Below, one piece after another: positions 16,930 to 25,597 of a DNA stretch of 49,000 bases. This DNA comes from Coleofasciculus sp. LEGE 07092 (lineage in GTDB: Bacteria; Cyanobacteriota; Cyanobacteriia; Cyanobacteriales; Coleofasciculaceae): NCBI RefSeq assembly GCF_015207375.1, contig NZ_JADEWY010000038.1, forward strand, positions 1 through 49,000. The letters are read 5' to 3'. Made by a program: the position numbers and the translations under genes. Position 1 is the stretch's first letter. Each line of letters opens with the position of its first letter. The notes under the pieces are model-generated. The model ran no database searches and was not told the DNA's origin. It worked only from the letters and a program-made list of their open reading frames with translations.

Positions 16930-17307
16930 AGTAAGCTTTCATCGGGGAAAAATCTTGGTTGACTAGCTCGCTTCACTCTCCTAACTGTATTCCATTCAAC
17001 TGAGAGGAGTTTTTGTCCATTCACTGTCATCAATTGTGAATCGCTTACCACTAAGTTGAAATAAGTGACGTTTTGAGCTTTCAGCAAACCAAAGAACGCC
17101 CTTTGCTCGAAACACATTATCGGGCAGTCGGTAGTCGAGGAACTGTTGAAATTTTTTCATGGCAAGCGGGCGATCAGCTAAAGCACCGAAGAGAATTTGA
17201 GCATCTTCGAGCAAATCATCCCCCGGAAGGGCTTCATTGACCTGAGCGACCAGTTCTACGTTGAAACAACGTACCTGGCAGACATCGTTTGACTTTGGCT
17301 CGACCAC
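16930..17307 (-). pseudogene. CobW-type metallochaperone GTPase, C-terminal remnant
   Basis: The minus-strand frame ending at 16996 encodes DRPLAMKKFQQFLDYRLPDNVFRAKGVLWFAESSKRHLFQLSGKRFTIDD, the CobW C-terminal domain of zinc-linked GTPases. The GTPase domain with its Walker motifs is missing. The frame ends early at TPLS-stop, and similarity continues weakly in another frame (QLNGIQLGE), which indicates a frameshift. The first about 30 residues do not match the family. The product would be inactive. Between here and the CHAT gene (17308-17548) I see no coding sequence. Confidence 0.65.
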
Positions 17308-17548
17308 AAATTCTAATGGCTCAAATTCTACAACTCAATTCTACCTATCTAGCGTTGCTCCACCTCACCGACAGCCTCAACGTACTGCCCTTGCCCTTGA
17401 GCTGAGTGGTATAACGATTGAGTTCAGCGGCGGTAGATAACTCTTCACTGCCAACCAAATATCTTTATTCCGCCGCTGCAACGATTTGTTAGCCTGCGGT
17501 AACACTTCACGGATGCGTCTCTGAATTCAATATCCACACACTCATTTT

Positions 17549-20500
17549 TTACAAAGATCCAGATACTTCTAACAGAGCCTGAAAAAATGCTTGATCTAAG
17601 CGACCTTGATAAAACAAGCGAAGATGAGACTCTTGGTCAGCACCTGTTCCTGATATTGTATATATTCCCCGTTGAGATTGCGATGACCTAACTGCATCAG
17701 CAAGTGCCATCAGAATATACTTACGTTGCTGAGGCTTTGTCTTGTCACTTCTACCCAATAACGAAAGAACTCTAGCGGAAGTATAGGCTATGGTAGCGCT
17801 TTGATCGTAAAGCCGCTCAATGAGTCTATCCACAACTTCACCCTCAACCCGTTGTAAACGAGTAAGTGTTCCCATTGCAGTTTCCCGTACATATTGATCG
17901 TCTAATAAAGCTTGCTGCAATGCATCAAGAGTATTGGCTGAGATTTTGTTTAAATGACTTATCAACTGAATAGCCGCGACCCGACCAGCAACCGTATCAT
18001 GTTTTTTGACAGCTTCCGCAAGCAGTGGCTCTAGGTTAAAGTCACTAGAAAGGTTAGCAAAGGTCGCTGGTGAACGTTCAGCATAGACAGCAACATCAGC
18101 TAAAAGCAATGTGCATTTCCAAGAATAGCCATCGTTACAAACACTGACAGATAAGGTTTTAGTTAACCAGTCAACTAGAAAACTAAAAATTTCTAGCTCA
18201 TCTTCAACAAGAACTGCATACTTTTCTGATGCATCTTTAAAAATGCTTCCTGTGCCAAGCCAATGAGTAACAGATATCGAGATTTTCCCAAGTGTATCTT
18301 TAACTCTATCTGCTTCTACAGCCAATGCCTCAGCAGCGGTGATTGTGTAAGCTTTGAGTGCTTCTTCAGCAGTCTCTATCAGATCTATTTCCGGGTTGTT
18401 ACGTTTTTGCTGGAGCGCACTTGCTGATGATTGAATGATAGGGCAAGGTACCCTTGGTAGGGCGCAGATATCTTCTAAGCCATCAATATTTAATGTCTTT
18501 AGCCAAGAACCTGGATCTTCTGTGTAGGTCTGTGTGTTATCTTCCAATGCTAACCAGCAGAGTGCGAAGGTCATAGCCTTCCGAACTTGCTTGTTTCCAG
18601 CTGCAAAAACTTGTCTAAATGTTTGCCAGCTCTCTGAAGTGAGTTCTGCAATGCCCATCAAGTTTTCTTCAGCGGCACTTGCATTGCCTTCATTAGATTG
18701 GAGTGTTTTTGCCCATTCCTCAATTAAATTTGGATTGTCATGAATAAAATCGTACTGAGTTGAGAAAATAATTTTACGTACGAACGGAGATTCATTTTTA
18801 TAATCGTGTATTGCCTGCCCAAGAGCATCTAGAACATAGGAATCAAGTTCAGAAGTCCGAAAAAATCGCTTTTCTCGTTTTAGGTTAGCGATTCCGCCAG
18901 TGAGTACTAAAGAAGCACGAATGCGAGAGCGATCTTCTCGACTATTTAGCAATGCTATTAGACCATCAATTGTTTGGGGAGTGAGTCGTCTTTCATTCTC
19001 TGAAAGAAACAGAGCGGCATGGTTAGCTATATTCTCATCCCAATGATTCAGCCAGGTTTCTATGGTCGGTAATGCGTCTTGTGTCGGGTCTTGTAGTAAG
19101 GGTAGGAATTGACGAACAATCTCCTCGTTGCCGCTATTGAGTAACTGGTCTAAAGTCCTAACAGCCGTGTAGGTTAGGGTTAGCCCTCGCTCAATACCTG
19201 CTTCGTATAAGTTTGCAATTTTGCTCTGCTCAGAATTAGTAGTTAATGCTAGCCACTGACCATCTAGGTTGGTTGCTTCATTGAAGTAGGTTAGCAGATC
19301 ATTGACAATTGTCCCCAGCACAAGCGGAGACCATAAATCTACGCTGCCACCCAATGTTTCTTGAAGCTGAGAGTGGAGTTGGAGAAGTTGAGGGCTGCGT
19401 AAACCCAGCGCTTTTGCTCGGCTCCAAGAATCGGCGATTTGTCCAGCTATAGCACGGGACTCTGCTAGTAAATCAGGATAAGAAATTAGGAATTGATGCA
19501 ACCCTTGTAGGGTTTCTGCCTTCTGATATTCATCAACAATATTTGTCGCTGCTAATAGCGCATCCTGTAACAAACTCTTCCTTTGTCCTTCTAGACAAAA
19601 TCTCGATAACCTTGCCAATGCTCTCGCCTTATCATCAGGGTCTAAAATGGTTCGAGCACTCAGCAAAGTTTCTTCTAAGATCTGGTTATAGCTCGGTGTA
19701 GGTATGCTTGGCAGAAGATATTCAAATACTCGACAACGCAGATGAGGATCGTTAATAGTTCGTGCAACTTCTAAGGATTGATTAAATAAATGGCCAAAAC
19801 GGAAGGGAAGATACCGAGCCAGCCTGAGTAAAGCTCTTGAACGGAAGTAGGGGTCTTTAACCTGATTAATCATCTCCAGGATACGAGCCGGTTTATCGTA
19901 GCTATTACGTATCTGAGGTGCTAGAGATTGAACTACAGATTCACTACTCGATGTATTCAGTAAATTGAGGGTTAGAACTTCTGGAAGTAAGTCAGAACTT
20001 ATTTTTACCCAAGGAACTATAGCATCTAGAAAAACCGAACGTAATGCTTCACGCAAATCTGGACGCAATTTTTCTGTATTAATATTCTCAATAGCATCGA
20101 TCACTTCAAGGGGAATATCGGAGCGTGGATTGAAACGAGGTGGTAATGGTTCTACAAACCAGCTTGTAATATATTCACTCCAAGTTAAGTTCTGGGTTTG
20201 GTGAAGTAGTGCTAGAGAATGAACAATGAGATCTGCTGATGAAGCAGCCATTTTATCTAAAGCAAGAGCACAATTATAGATGAAATCATCTCCACCACCA
20301 CCTGCTCCTAAAAATCGACAAACCCAATACTCTGCATTGACATAAGCTTTTGAGAGATATGTTAGATGCCTATCCCACGTAATGTACTCTAAAGGCTTAT
20401 TGCTATAGCTTAGTGTAAGGTTTACTACTGTAGATAACAAATCTTTCCAATACAAATCTTGCAGACTTTGGGTAAGGCTTTCTATAGAGAGAATGATTTG

Positions 20501-22858
20501 ACAACGACTAGTAATGGTCACGTCTTGACCATCTTTTGTTTTAATTTTTTCAGGGTGAATTAATGGTTCTGGTAATTCGACTTCGACTTGTAATGCACGA
20601 GTGATCGGATCCTTGAGAAATTCTTTTAGCTGAGAAAGCTTGTCAAAAATCAATTTAAAGACTTTTTGTTTATCGCTAGCTACTGGGGTATTTTCCAGTA
20701 CTGAAATAACATCTTCTCCTAATGCGGCTAGAGCAATGAATGCGTCAGCTTGTTGCTCCGAGTGTTTAGAACTTGTCCAGAGATTCCTGAGATGGGGAAT
20801 CAAGGATTTAGCAGACTCATCTTTTCGGATAGCCGAAAGAATTCGGTTAGTTAATGGGGAGTCACGATAAATAGCTTCAACTTTAAACTCAGGTAGTATT
20901 TTTACTTTGTCAAGCTTGCCGTTCATTCCAACATCAAGATAGACGGCAGCATTGTAGACAGTATCATCTGCCCCAAAGTCTCCAATATAGTATTCACGAT
21001 TGCGTGCAATTTCGTCCTCACGTAGTTTGTCCGGTTTTTGCAGAAATAATGCAATATCACGGTATTCACACAAAACTTCATGAGCTTTGTAGTTGTAGTA
21101 TCCACCATAAAGAGCGATAACTAAGCGCAACCAGGTTGGGTTAGATTTAATACGCTCAACCAGTGATGGATTTTGTTGTAAAGCTCTTTTAAAGGGAAGG
21201 TGATCAATAGGAAGATCAATAGCCTGCTGTTCTACCAATCTGTCATATCTATCTTTTTGCTCTCGATAAGCCACTTGAGCGACTGCAATATTCGCTCGTA
21301 GCTCCTGATACTTAGTAAAATCGTTTGCTTTTAGTGTCTCCCATTCTTCTTCAGTAGACTGCTCCTCTCTTCTCAAGGCTTCATAAGCGTTCAGGCGTTC
21401 AGTAGAAGTAGCTCGATCTCCTTTAAGGGCAACATAAACTTTTTCTAATGGTACGGTCGGATAGCCTTGTATCTCGCGTACACCTCGTAATTCCAGACGA
21501 TTATGGTAACGAATCAACCATTCTAAATAGGGATCAGGAGATGTCAGAAGAAGTTGTGAATTATTTAAATTACTCTCATTTAGAGAAAACAGTTGCCCAC
21601 CTTCGTGATCCTGCCAGCGTAAATATAATATTGGGCGATACCATTGATTTCCTTCTGCTCCCATCGCTTCTTTCCCTTGGCTAACAGCCGTTGCCAAGGC
21701 ATTTTTACGACCAAGAGAACGATAAAACTGTTCGGCAAACTGGGTTGCACTATCTACTCGAACGGTATACTGCATTGCAACGACCGCAGGTAGGCGATGA
21801 CTGATCAAGCGTTGAGCTAAACCGTTAAACACAGAATCCCCGCCTAGCGCCATACCAGACTTGCAAGCACTTAACACTGCAACACCAACACCCCCTTGGC
21901 GATTCAACTGATCTCCAAAGCCAGTCTTTTGAAGTAACTCACCCAGTTCAATAGCGCTGACATAATCAGCTTCATCTTCTTCAGTCTCGAAGAGAAGATA
22001 TCCTTGTGGTTCAGGTAAATCTGCTCCACAAGATTTACACTGGCTTGTACTTAGATCCTTATGGATGGTGCGGCAGAAATCCTTGTTACAACGCTTACCA
22101 AAGAATCCATGCCCATCGAAATGAAAAACGTGTGGTTGATGTTCAGTCAAGTAAGCACGGAGGTGGTTGATAGAAGCGACTTCCAGGATGTCAACCTGAA
22201 TGTGTTTCTCTTCCTGAGCTTTCTCCAACCCCTTCAGAATGGCTTTTTGCTCTCTTTTAGAGAGAGGCGGTAGTTCGTTATCTTCATCTGAAGCCTCTGA
22301 GGATACCAAAAGGACTTTAAGTTGTTGGATAGGAGGTAATTTAGGGACAGTTGCCACATGTGCAACATAACGCGAGAACCTGATCTGATGATGAACTAAA
22401 AACTTTACCCCATCATGTGCCAACTCCCAGGGGTAATCAGGGAGGCGACTACGCTTTGTAACGTCTGAACTGAATTTGAGTTGAACATGAAGCTGAGTTT
22501 CTTTAACTTCCGCATGAGAGATTGCACGTTGCAGTACATCTCGCACTTTCCCCTGTGGAAACAGGGCATCGTAGATTGACTGTCCAATTCGAGCGAGCAT
22601 AGAAGGATGAAAACTTTGGCGATCGCTGCTCAACCATCCTTGTTGTGCCATCCACTCTCGCTCTGCCTCCTCCGGAAAAGCAGACGTTCTAAATTCATTC
22701 ACTTCCAGAGCTTTAATTAGAGTGGTTCGCCATCGATCAGAAGTTTCAAAGAAAGGGAGTTTTGAATCAGTGTCATCCCCCCCTGCTATATCAGATTCTA
22801 CGATTACTTTGAAATGGACTTCATCAATGGTTGATAGATAAACGTTCAGTAGTTCCAT
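17549..22858 (-). CDS. Large CHAT protease with zinc-ribbon-like insert and helical-repeat C-terminus
   Basis: The protein is 1769 residues. Residues about 115-425 form a CHAT (caspase-fold) protease: PWELAHDG (about 143-150), catalytic His in FHFDGHGFF (His250) and catalytic Cys in LSACKSG (Cys332). Between them four cysteines (257, 262, 274, 277) look like a zinc ribbon. Residues about 444-485 (YLEWLIRYHNRLELRGVREI...VPLEKVYVALKGDR) are the short linker that usually precedes a NACHT/STAND ATPase, but I find no Walker A motif. The rest is alpha-helical repeat (repeated IxDPxxRARAL-type units near 1020-1150, HEAT-like units near 1280-1400 and 1620-1720). It follows the Trypco2 gene by 30 bp. 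It is probably a conflict or programmed-death effector whose repeats sense a trigger, by inference. Confidence 0.85.
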   Translation of the reverse strand: MELLNVYLSTIDEVHFKVIVESDIAGGDDTDSKLPFFETSDRWRTTLIKALEVNEFRTSAFPEEAEREWMAQQGWLSSDRQSFHPSMLARIGQSIYDALFPQGKVRDVLQRAISHAEVKETQLHVQLKFSSDVTKRSRLPDYPWELAHDGVKFLVHHQIRFSRYVAHVATVPKLPPIQQLKVLLVSSEASDEDNELPPLSKREQKAILKGLEKAQEEKHIQVDILEVASINHLRAYLTEHQPHVFHFDGHGFFGKRCNKDFCRTIHKDLSTSQCKSCGADLPEPQGYLLFETEEDEADYVSAIELGELLQKTGFGDQLNRQGGVGVAVLSACKSGMALGGDSVFNGLAQRLISHRLPAVVAMQYTVRVDSATQFAEQFYRSLGRKNALATAVSQGKEAMGAEGNQWYRPILYLRWQDHEGGQLFSLNESNLNNSQLLLTSPDPYLEWLIRYHNRLELRGVREIQGYPTVPLEKVYVALKGDRATSTERLNAYEALRREEQSTEEEWETLKANDFTKYQELRANIAVAQVAYREQKDRYDRLVEQQAIDLPIDHLPFKRALQQNPSLVERIKSNPTWLRLVIALYGGYYNYKAHEVLCEYRDIALFLQKPDKLREDEIARNREYYIGDFGADDTVYNAAVYLDVGMNGKLDKVKILPEFKVEAIYRDSPLTNRILSAIRKDESAKSLIPHLRNLWTSSKHSEQQADAFIALAALGEDVISVLENTPVASDKQKVFKLIFDKLSQLKEFLKDPITRALQVEVELPEPLIHPEKIKTKDGQDVTITSRCQIILSIESLTQSLQDLYWKDLLSTVVNLTLSYSNKPLEYITWDRHLTYLSKAYVNAEYWVCRFLGAGGGGDDFIYNCALALDKMAASSADLIVHSLALLHQTQNLTWSEYITSWFVEPLPPRFNPRSDIPLEVIDAIENINTEKLRPDLREALRSVFLDAIVPWVKISSDLLPEVLTLNLLNTSSSESVVQSLAPQIRNSYDKPARILEMINQVKDPYFRSRALLRLARYLPFRFGHLFNQSLEVARTINDPHLRCRVFEYLLPSIPTPSYNQILEETLLSARTILDPDDKARALARLSRFCLEGQRKSLLQDALLAATNIVDEYQKAETLQGLHQFLISYPDLLAESRAIAGQIADSWSRAKALGLRSPQLLQLHSQLQETLGGSVDLWSPLVLGTIVNDLLTYFNEATNLDGQWLALTTNSEQSKIANLYEAGIERGLTLTYTAVRTLDQLLNSGNEEIVRQFLPLLQDPTQDALPTIETWLNHWDENIANHAALFLSENERRLTPQTIDGLIALLNSREDRSRIRASLVLTGGIANLKREKRFFRTSELDSYVLDALGQAIHDYKNESPFVRKIIFSTQYDFIHDNPNLIEEWAKTLQSNEGNASAAEENLMGIAELTSESWQTFRQVFAAGNKQVRKAMTFALCWLALEDNTQTYTEDPGSWLKTLNIDGLEDICALPRVPCPIIQSSASALQQKRNNPEIDLIETAEEALKAYTITAAEALAVEADRVKDTLGKISISVTHWLGTGSIFKDASEKYAVLVEDELEIFSFLVDWLTKTLSVSVCNDGYSWKCTLLLADVAVYAERSPATFANLSSDFNLEPLLAEAVKKHDTVAGRVAAIQLISHLNKISANTLDALQQALLDDQYVRETAMGTLTRLQRVEGEVVDRLIERLYDQSATIAYTSARVLSLLGRSDKTKPQQRKYILMALADAVRSSQSQRGIYTISGTGADQESHLRLFYQGRLDQAFFQALLEVSGSL

Positions 22859-22888
22859 ACACTAGCCAGTAGGAATTAAAGCAGGAGA

Positions 22889-23269
22889 TTAAATAACACT
22901 TGGTGGTTCTTCATTACCTTTGAAAAGAGCATCTAAGCTTCGTTTTACACTTGAAGGAACCTTGTCTGGGTGTAACGTTGCATAGAATTCCATCAAGCGT
23001 TCTTTATCAAAGAGAGGTGATAACGTGACTTTCACTTTATGAACGTCATCACGACTAATACTGCCGCCTATCTCAGCTCCACCTATCGGGACGACGTTTA
23101 CTTTGACTCCACCCGTACCTCCGCGCTTAACAGTTACTTGGATCTCTAATTCAACCGAGTTGACAAATAGAAGGGGGGCATCCTTGGCTTGCCTTGGAGC
23201 AGTTGAGAGTAGTTCTCGCTTAACCTGCTCAACCAACTCTGCCAAACCAATTGAATTATCATCCGCCAT
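22889..23269 (-). CDS. Trypco2-domain protein
   Basis: The 126-residue protein has GLAELVEQVKRELLSTA, then the strand-rich segment FVNSVELEIQVTVKRGGTGGVKVNVVPIGGAEIGGS and HKVKVTLSPL. This matches my recollection of the trypsin-co-occurring domain 2 (Trypco2), a small domain found next to or fused to trypsin-like, CHAT and STAND effectors in bacterial conflict systems. The last about 40 residues are an extra helical tail. There is no signal peptide. It is the first gene of the operon, 30 bp ahead of the CHAT protease, so it probably recruits or regulates it. Confidence 0.75.
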   Translation of the reverse strand: MADDNSIGLAELVEQVKRELLSTAPRQAKDAPLLFVNSVELEIQVTVKRGGTGGVKVNVVPIGGAEIGGSISRDDVHKVKVTLSPLFDKERLMEFYATLHPDKVPSSVKRSLDALFKGNEEPPSVI

Positions 23270-23459
23270 AACATTGAATCTCCGCCTGAACCTTAAGATT
23301 TTTAATCGTAATCGAGGTATGTCTGTAACATCACTCAGTCACAACGATTTTTCTGGAGCGATGCACATCATAATGCTGGCACATTTTGCATAAAAAGGCT
23401 CTTGATTTCACAGAATCCTAATCTTGCTGGTGCAAGGCTCTTTAGCGAAGCAGGCTAAC

Positions 23460-23610
23460 AATTAATAGACTGAAACTTTCCGCCTAAGATCCCGTATGAG
23501 GTGATTAGACGGAACGATTCGGCATAACACACCTTATTCCCAAATTCGGTGGAATGTTTCTGCATAATACCCTGCTGTGGGATCTTAGACAGAATCTTTC
23601 CGCATATCTT
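23460..23610. repeat. Inverted and direct repeats of TTTCCGC/GGGATCTTAG type
   Basis: CTTTCCGCCTAAGATCCC (about 23478-23495) recurs in inverted order as GGGATCTTAGACAGAATCTT (from about 23579) followed by TCCGC. Similar TGGAATGTTTCTGC and GAATCTTTCGGC elements lie near 23550 and 23930. They may be worn transposon or recombination-site ends beside the integrase remnant. Confidence 0.45.
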
Positions 23611-23675
23611 CCGATTTCCTACAGAGACGACAGAGGTGCTATTGGACACACAGTACATCTACTCATCCTTATCCA

Positions 23676-23877
23676 GTCTCCTTCCAAAAAGTTGTTAGAC
23701 CAGGTACGCGATGCCATTCGCCTTCTACGCCTACCGCACCGAAGAAACTTATGTGCAGTGAATTCGCCGTTACATTCTGTTTGACAACAAGCGCCCCCCA
23801 AACCCAAAGAAGATGGGCAAAGCTGAAATCGAAGCCTTTCTCGGTGAGAAAGGCTGTGCAAGAACTGATGTTTGATG
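23676..23877 (+). pseudogene. Integron/XerC-type integrase, N-terminal remnant
   Basis: In two successive frames the DNA encodes KKLLDQVRDAIRLL, then YRTEETYVQ-stop-IRRYILFDNKR and KMGKAEIEAFL. This is the SAM-like core-binding N-terminal domain of IntI/XerC-like tyrosine recombinases, where VQWI and RHP-x-MG are expected. There is at least one frameshift and one in-frame TGA in place of a Trp codon. The catalytic domain is missing. It marks past site-specific recombination next to the CHAT operon. Confidence 0.7.
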
Positions 23878-24008
23878 AGGCTCCATGTCTTGCGGACAGT
23901 AGAAGCCTTGATTGTGAGTGACCAGGGAAAGAATCTTTCGGCACTATCGCTCTTTTGTCACTCTCGCCAGAGCGAACTCTGAAAGCCTTACACCGAAAGA
24001 CTTCCAGC

Positions 24009-24308
24009 CTAGGGGCTTAAGACATGAGTTTCTATTAGTTTGCGATCGCTAAATTGTCCAGTACGTATGACTTTCATCAGTCGGCTACGATTTTGCTTTT
24101 CCCAGAGTGACAAAAGAGGGATATATCGGCACACGTAGTTGGCAAATGTACGACTCAACAACCGGGCAGCGCAGGCAGGAATCACCACAAACGCACTCAT
24201 TAGTAGCACCCCGATCGCCTTGATCGAAATTCCCACCACCAGCGACAGCAGCACAATAAACGCTGTGCGATAGGCCCAAACCGACACGCCACGGGCGATC
24301 GCCCGCAA
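24009..24308 (-). pseudogene. ZnuB/MntB-type metal ABC permease remnant
   Basis: Residues 6-54 of this frame (RGVSVWAYRTAFIVLLSLVVGISIKAIGVLLMSAFVVIPACAARLLSRTFANYV) match the C-terminal transmembrane region of ABC-3 family zinc/manganese permeases. The upstream part is missing or frameshifted (24309-24440), and the last 45 residues are unrelated. No ATPase or binding-protein gene is adjacent. It is a non-functional fragment. Confidence 0.7.
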
Positions 24309-24588
24309 TCAGCAAGCGGTACTCGATGTCCTGCTAAACCAAGCGGATGCCCCAGATTGTATTCCACCCATTTGAGAACCGCTATAAGCAAGTGATCGCC
24401 GAAAGGTAAAGTTATTCTACATTGGCTTGTCGAAATTCCAGGCAATCTGTAACATTAAATACAGAAAATATTGAATAAATTAGTAACAGGCAGGGTTAAC
24501 AAACTAGCAAGGAGCAACTGTTGTCACAGTGCGATCGCTCTTTGACGGTAGCTCTGCCTAAACCGTAGTACCTTGAGGAAATCTGCTA
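24309..24588. other. Non-coding stretch between pseudogene and small gene
   Basis: I see no convincing gene here. The part next to 24309 may hold further frameshifted codons of the permease remnant. A GCGATCGC octamer lies at about 24532, and the rest is probably leader for the gene at 24589. Confidence 0.5.
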
Positions 24589-24831
24589 ATGAAACTTGAT
24601 TCCCGCAAACCCGATGTTAGCGTACCCCTGCGCCTGCATCCTCTAAATTGGTCAAATCCCCTAGATACCAGTACGACAGGACATTCAACGTGGGTGCAAC
24701 TGCAAGAATGCCCTACCCCCTACAGTCATGATGAAGCCCTGCTATTGTGTCAGCACTCTGAGACTAAATGGGTTGTGTGGGTTCCAGATTATGGTGAAAT
24801 GGTGCTGAATAAGGATCAGTTTTATCTTTGA
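24589..24831 (+). CDS. Small conserved cyanobacterial hypothetical protein
   Basis: This 80-residue soluble protein begins MKLDSRKPDVSVPLRLHPLN. It has several aromatic residues in its second half (WVQLQECPTPYSHDEALLLCQHSETKWVVWVPDYGEMVLNKDQFYL), suggesting a compact beta fold. No known motif is seen and the function is unknown. The tidy start and stop, the pattern of conserved-looking Trp and Tyr residues, and the lack of a longer competing frame support a real gene. It converges with the next operon, with stops 12 bp apart. Confidence 0.7.
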   Translation: MKLDSRKPDVSVPLRLHPLNWSNPLDTSTTGHSTWVQLQECPTPYSHDEALLLCQHSETKWVVWVPDYGEMVLNKDQFYL

Positions 24832-24843
24832 TCCTTTCCCTAT

Positions 24844-25578
24844 TTAAGGCACAAACCAGGCTAAAATACGCCTAGCTATCTGCGTTGAGCGAGGTTTGTG
24901 AGAGAGCAAACCTGACAACATCCAACGCAAAAGCCTGCGGCGGAAGGCAGGTAAAAATACGCGCAATAACCCCTGCAAACCTATTTGTAACAGCCATACC
25001 CCTAGCAGCGGAGCTATCAGTAACCAAGGGTTATTCAGGAATTCTGGTATAAAGAGGATGACAAATAGGGCGGCAATGAGCAACGCTAGCCCCCAAGAGA
25101 GTAAATTTAAAAGCAGATTTAAGGGCAAGAAGGCTCCCAGACGCAGTTGACTCATCAGTTGCTCGATTAACCAGTAGTGAGCTGAGGTAAGAGCTTGACA
25201 AAAGTTGGGATGTTCTAGACAATCACGTCTAATCTGGTGCAGGATATCACCATCAAGGGAAATAACACTCCGCATCAGCGCTTCCTCAGACTCGCCGCGC
25301 CGATAGTAAGTGCAGAAGGTTAGTCCTGACTGCAAGCGATTTTCCCAATCAATCAGGGTGTAATCGCGCAAAGTTGCTAACAAGTCGCGGGGAACGTAGA
25401 GACGGCAACCTGTCTTGCGGGCAGTTTGAATGTTTTGGAGGAAGTCGTTATCTAATGTGAAGCGAATAGTGTGAACGAGGGAGCGAGAGCGGGAAATCCG
25501 TTCCTGCTCAAGATTAATGCACCCTTCTAAATTCAACCCACCCCTTTGGGATTGCTGTTGGAAACGATGATGCCCCAC
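24844..25578 (-). CDS. Membrane protein of unknown function, fourth gene of operon
   Basis: The 244-residue product starts from GTG (a later start is possible). Residues about 35-125 form a soluble domain (TIRFTLDNDFLQNIQTARKTGCRLYVPRDLLATLRDYTLIDW). Two hydrophobic helices follow (about 145-172 and 180-210), then a basic amphipathic tail (RVFLPAFRRRLLRWMLSGLLSHKPRSTQIARRI) that may lie on the membrane. I do not recognise the family. It lies 19 bp after the 258-residue gene, in the same operon as the acidic protein. Confidence 0.75.
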   Translation of the reverse strand: MGHHRFQQQSQRGGLNLEGCINLEQERISRSRSLVHTIRFTLDNDFLQNIQTARKTGCRLYVPRDLLATLRDYTLIDWENRLQSGLTFCTYYRRGESEEALMRSVISLDGDILHQIRRDCLEHPNFCQALTSAHYWLIEQLMSQLRLGAFLPLNLLLNLLSWGLALLIAALFVILFIPEFLNNPWLLIAPLLGVWLLQIGLQGLLRVFLPAFRRRLLRWMLSGLLSHKPRSTQIARRILAWFVP

Positions 25579-25597
25579 CGGAAAAATACCCTAATGA

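Noticed and set aside
17308..17548. Possible short gene between the CobW remnant and the CHAT gene
   Set aside because: All frames are interrupted by stops and no family resemblance was seen. It is probably decayed sequence.
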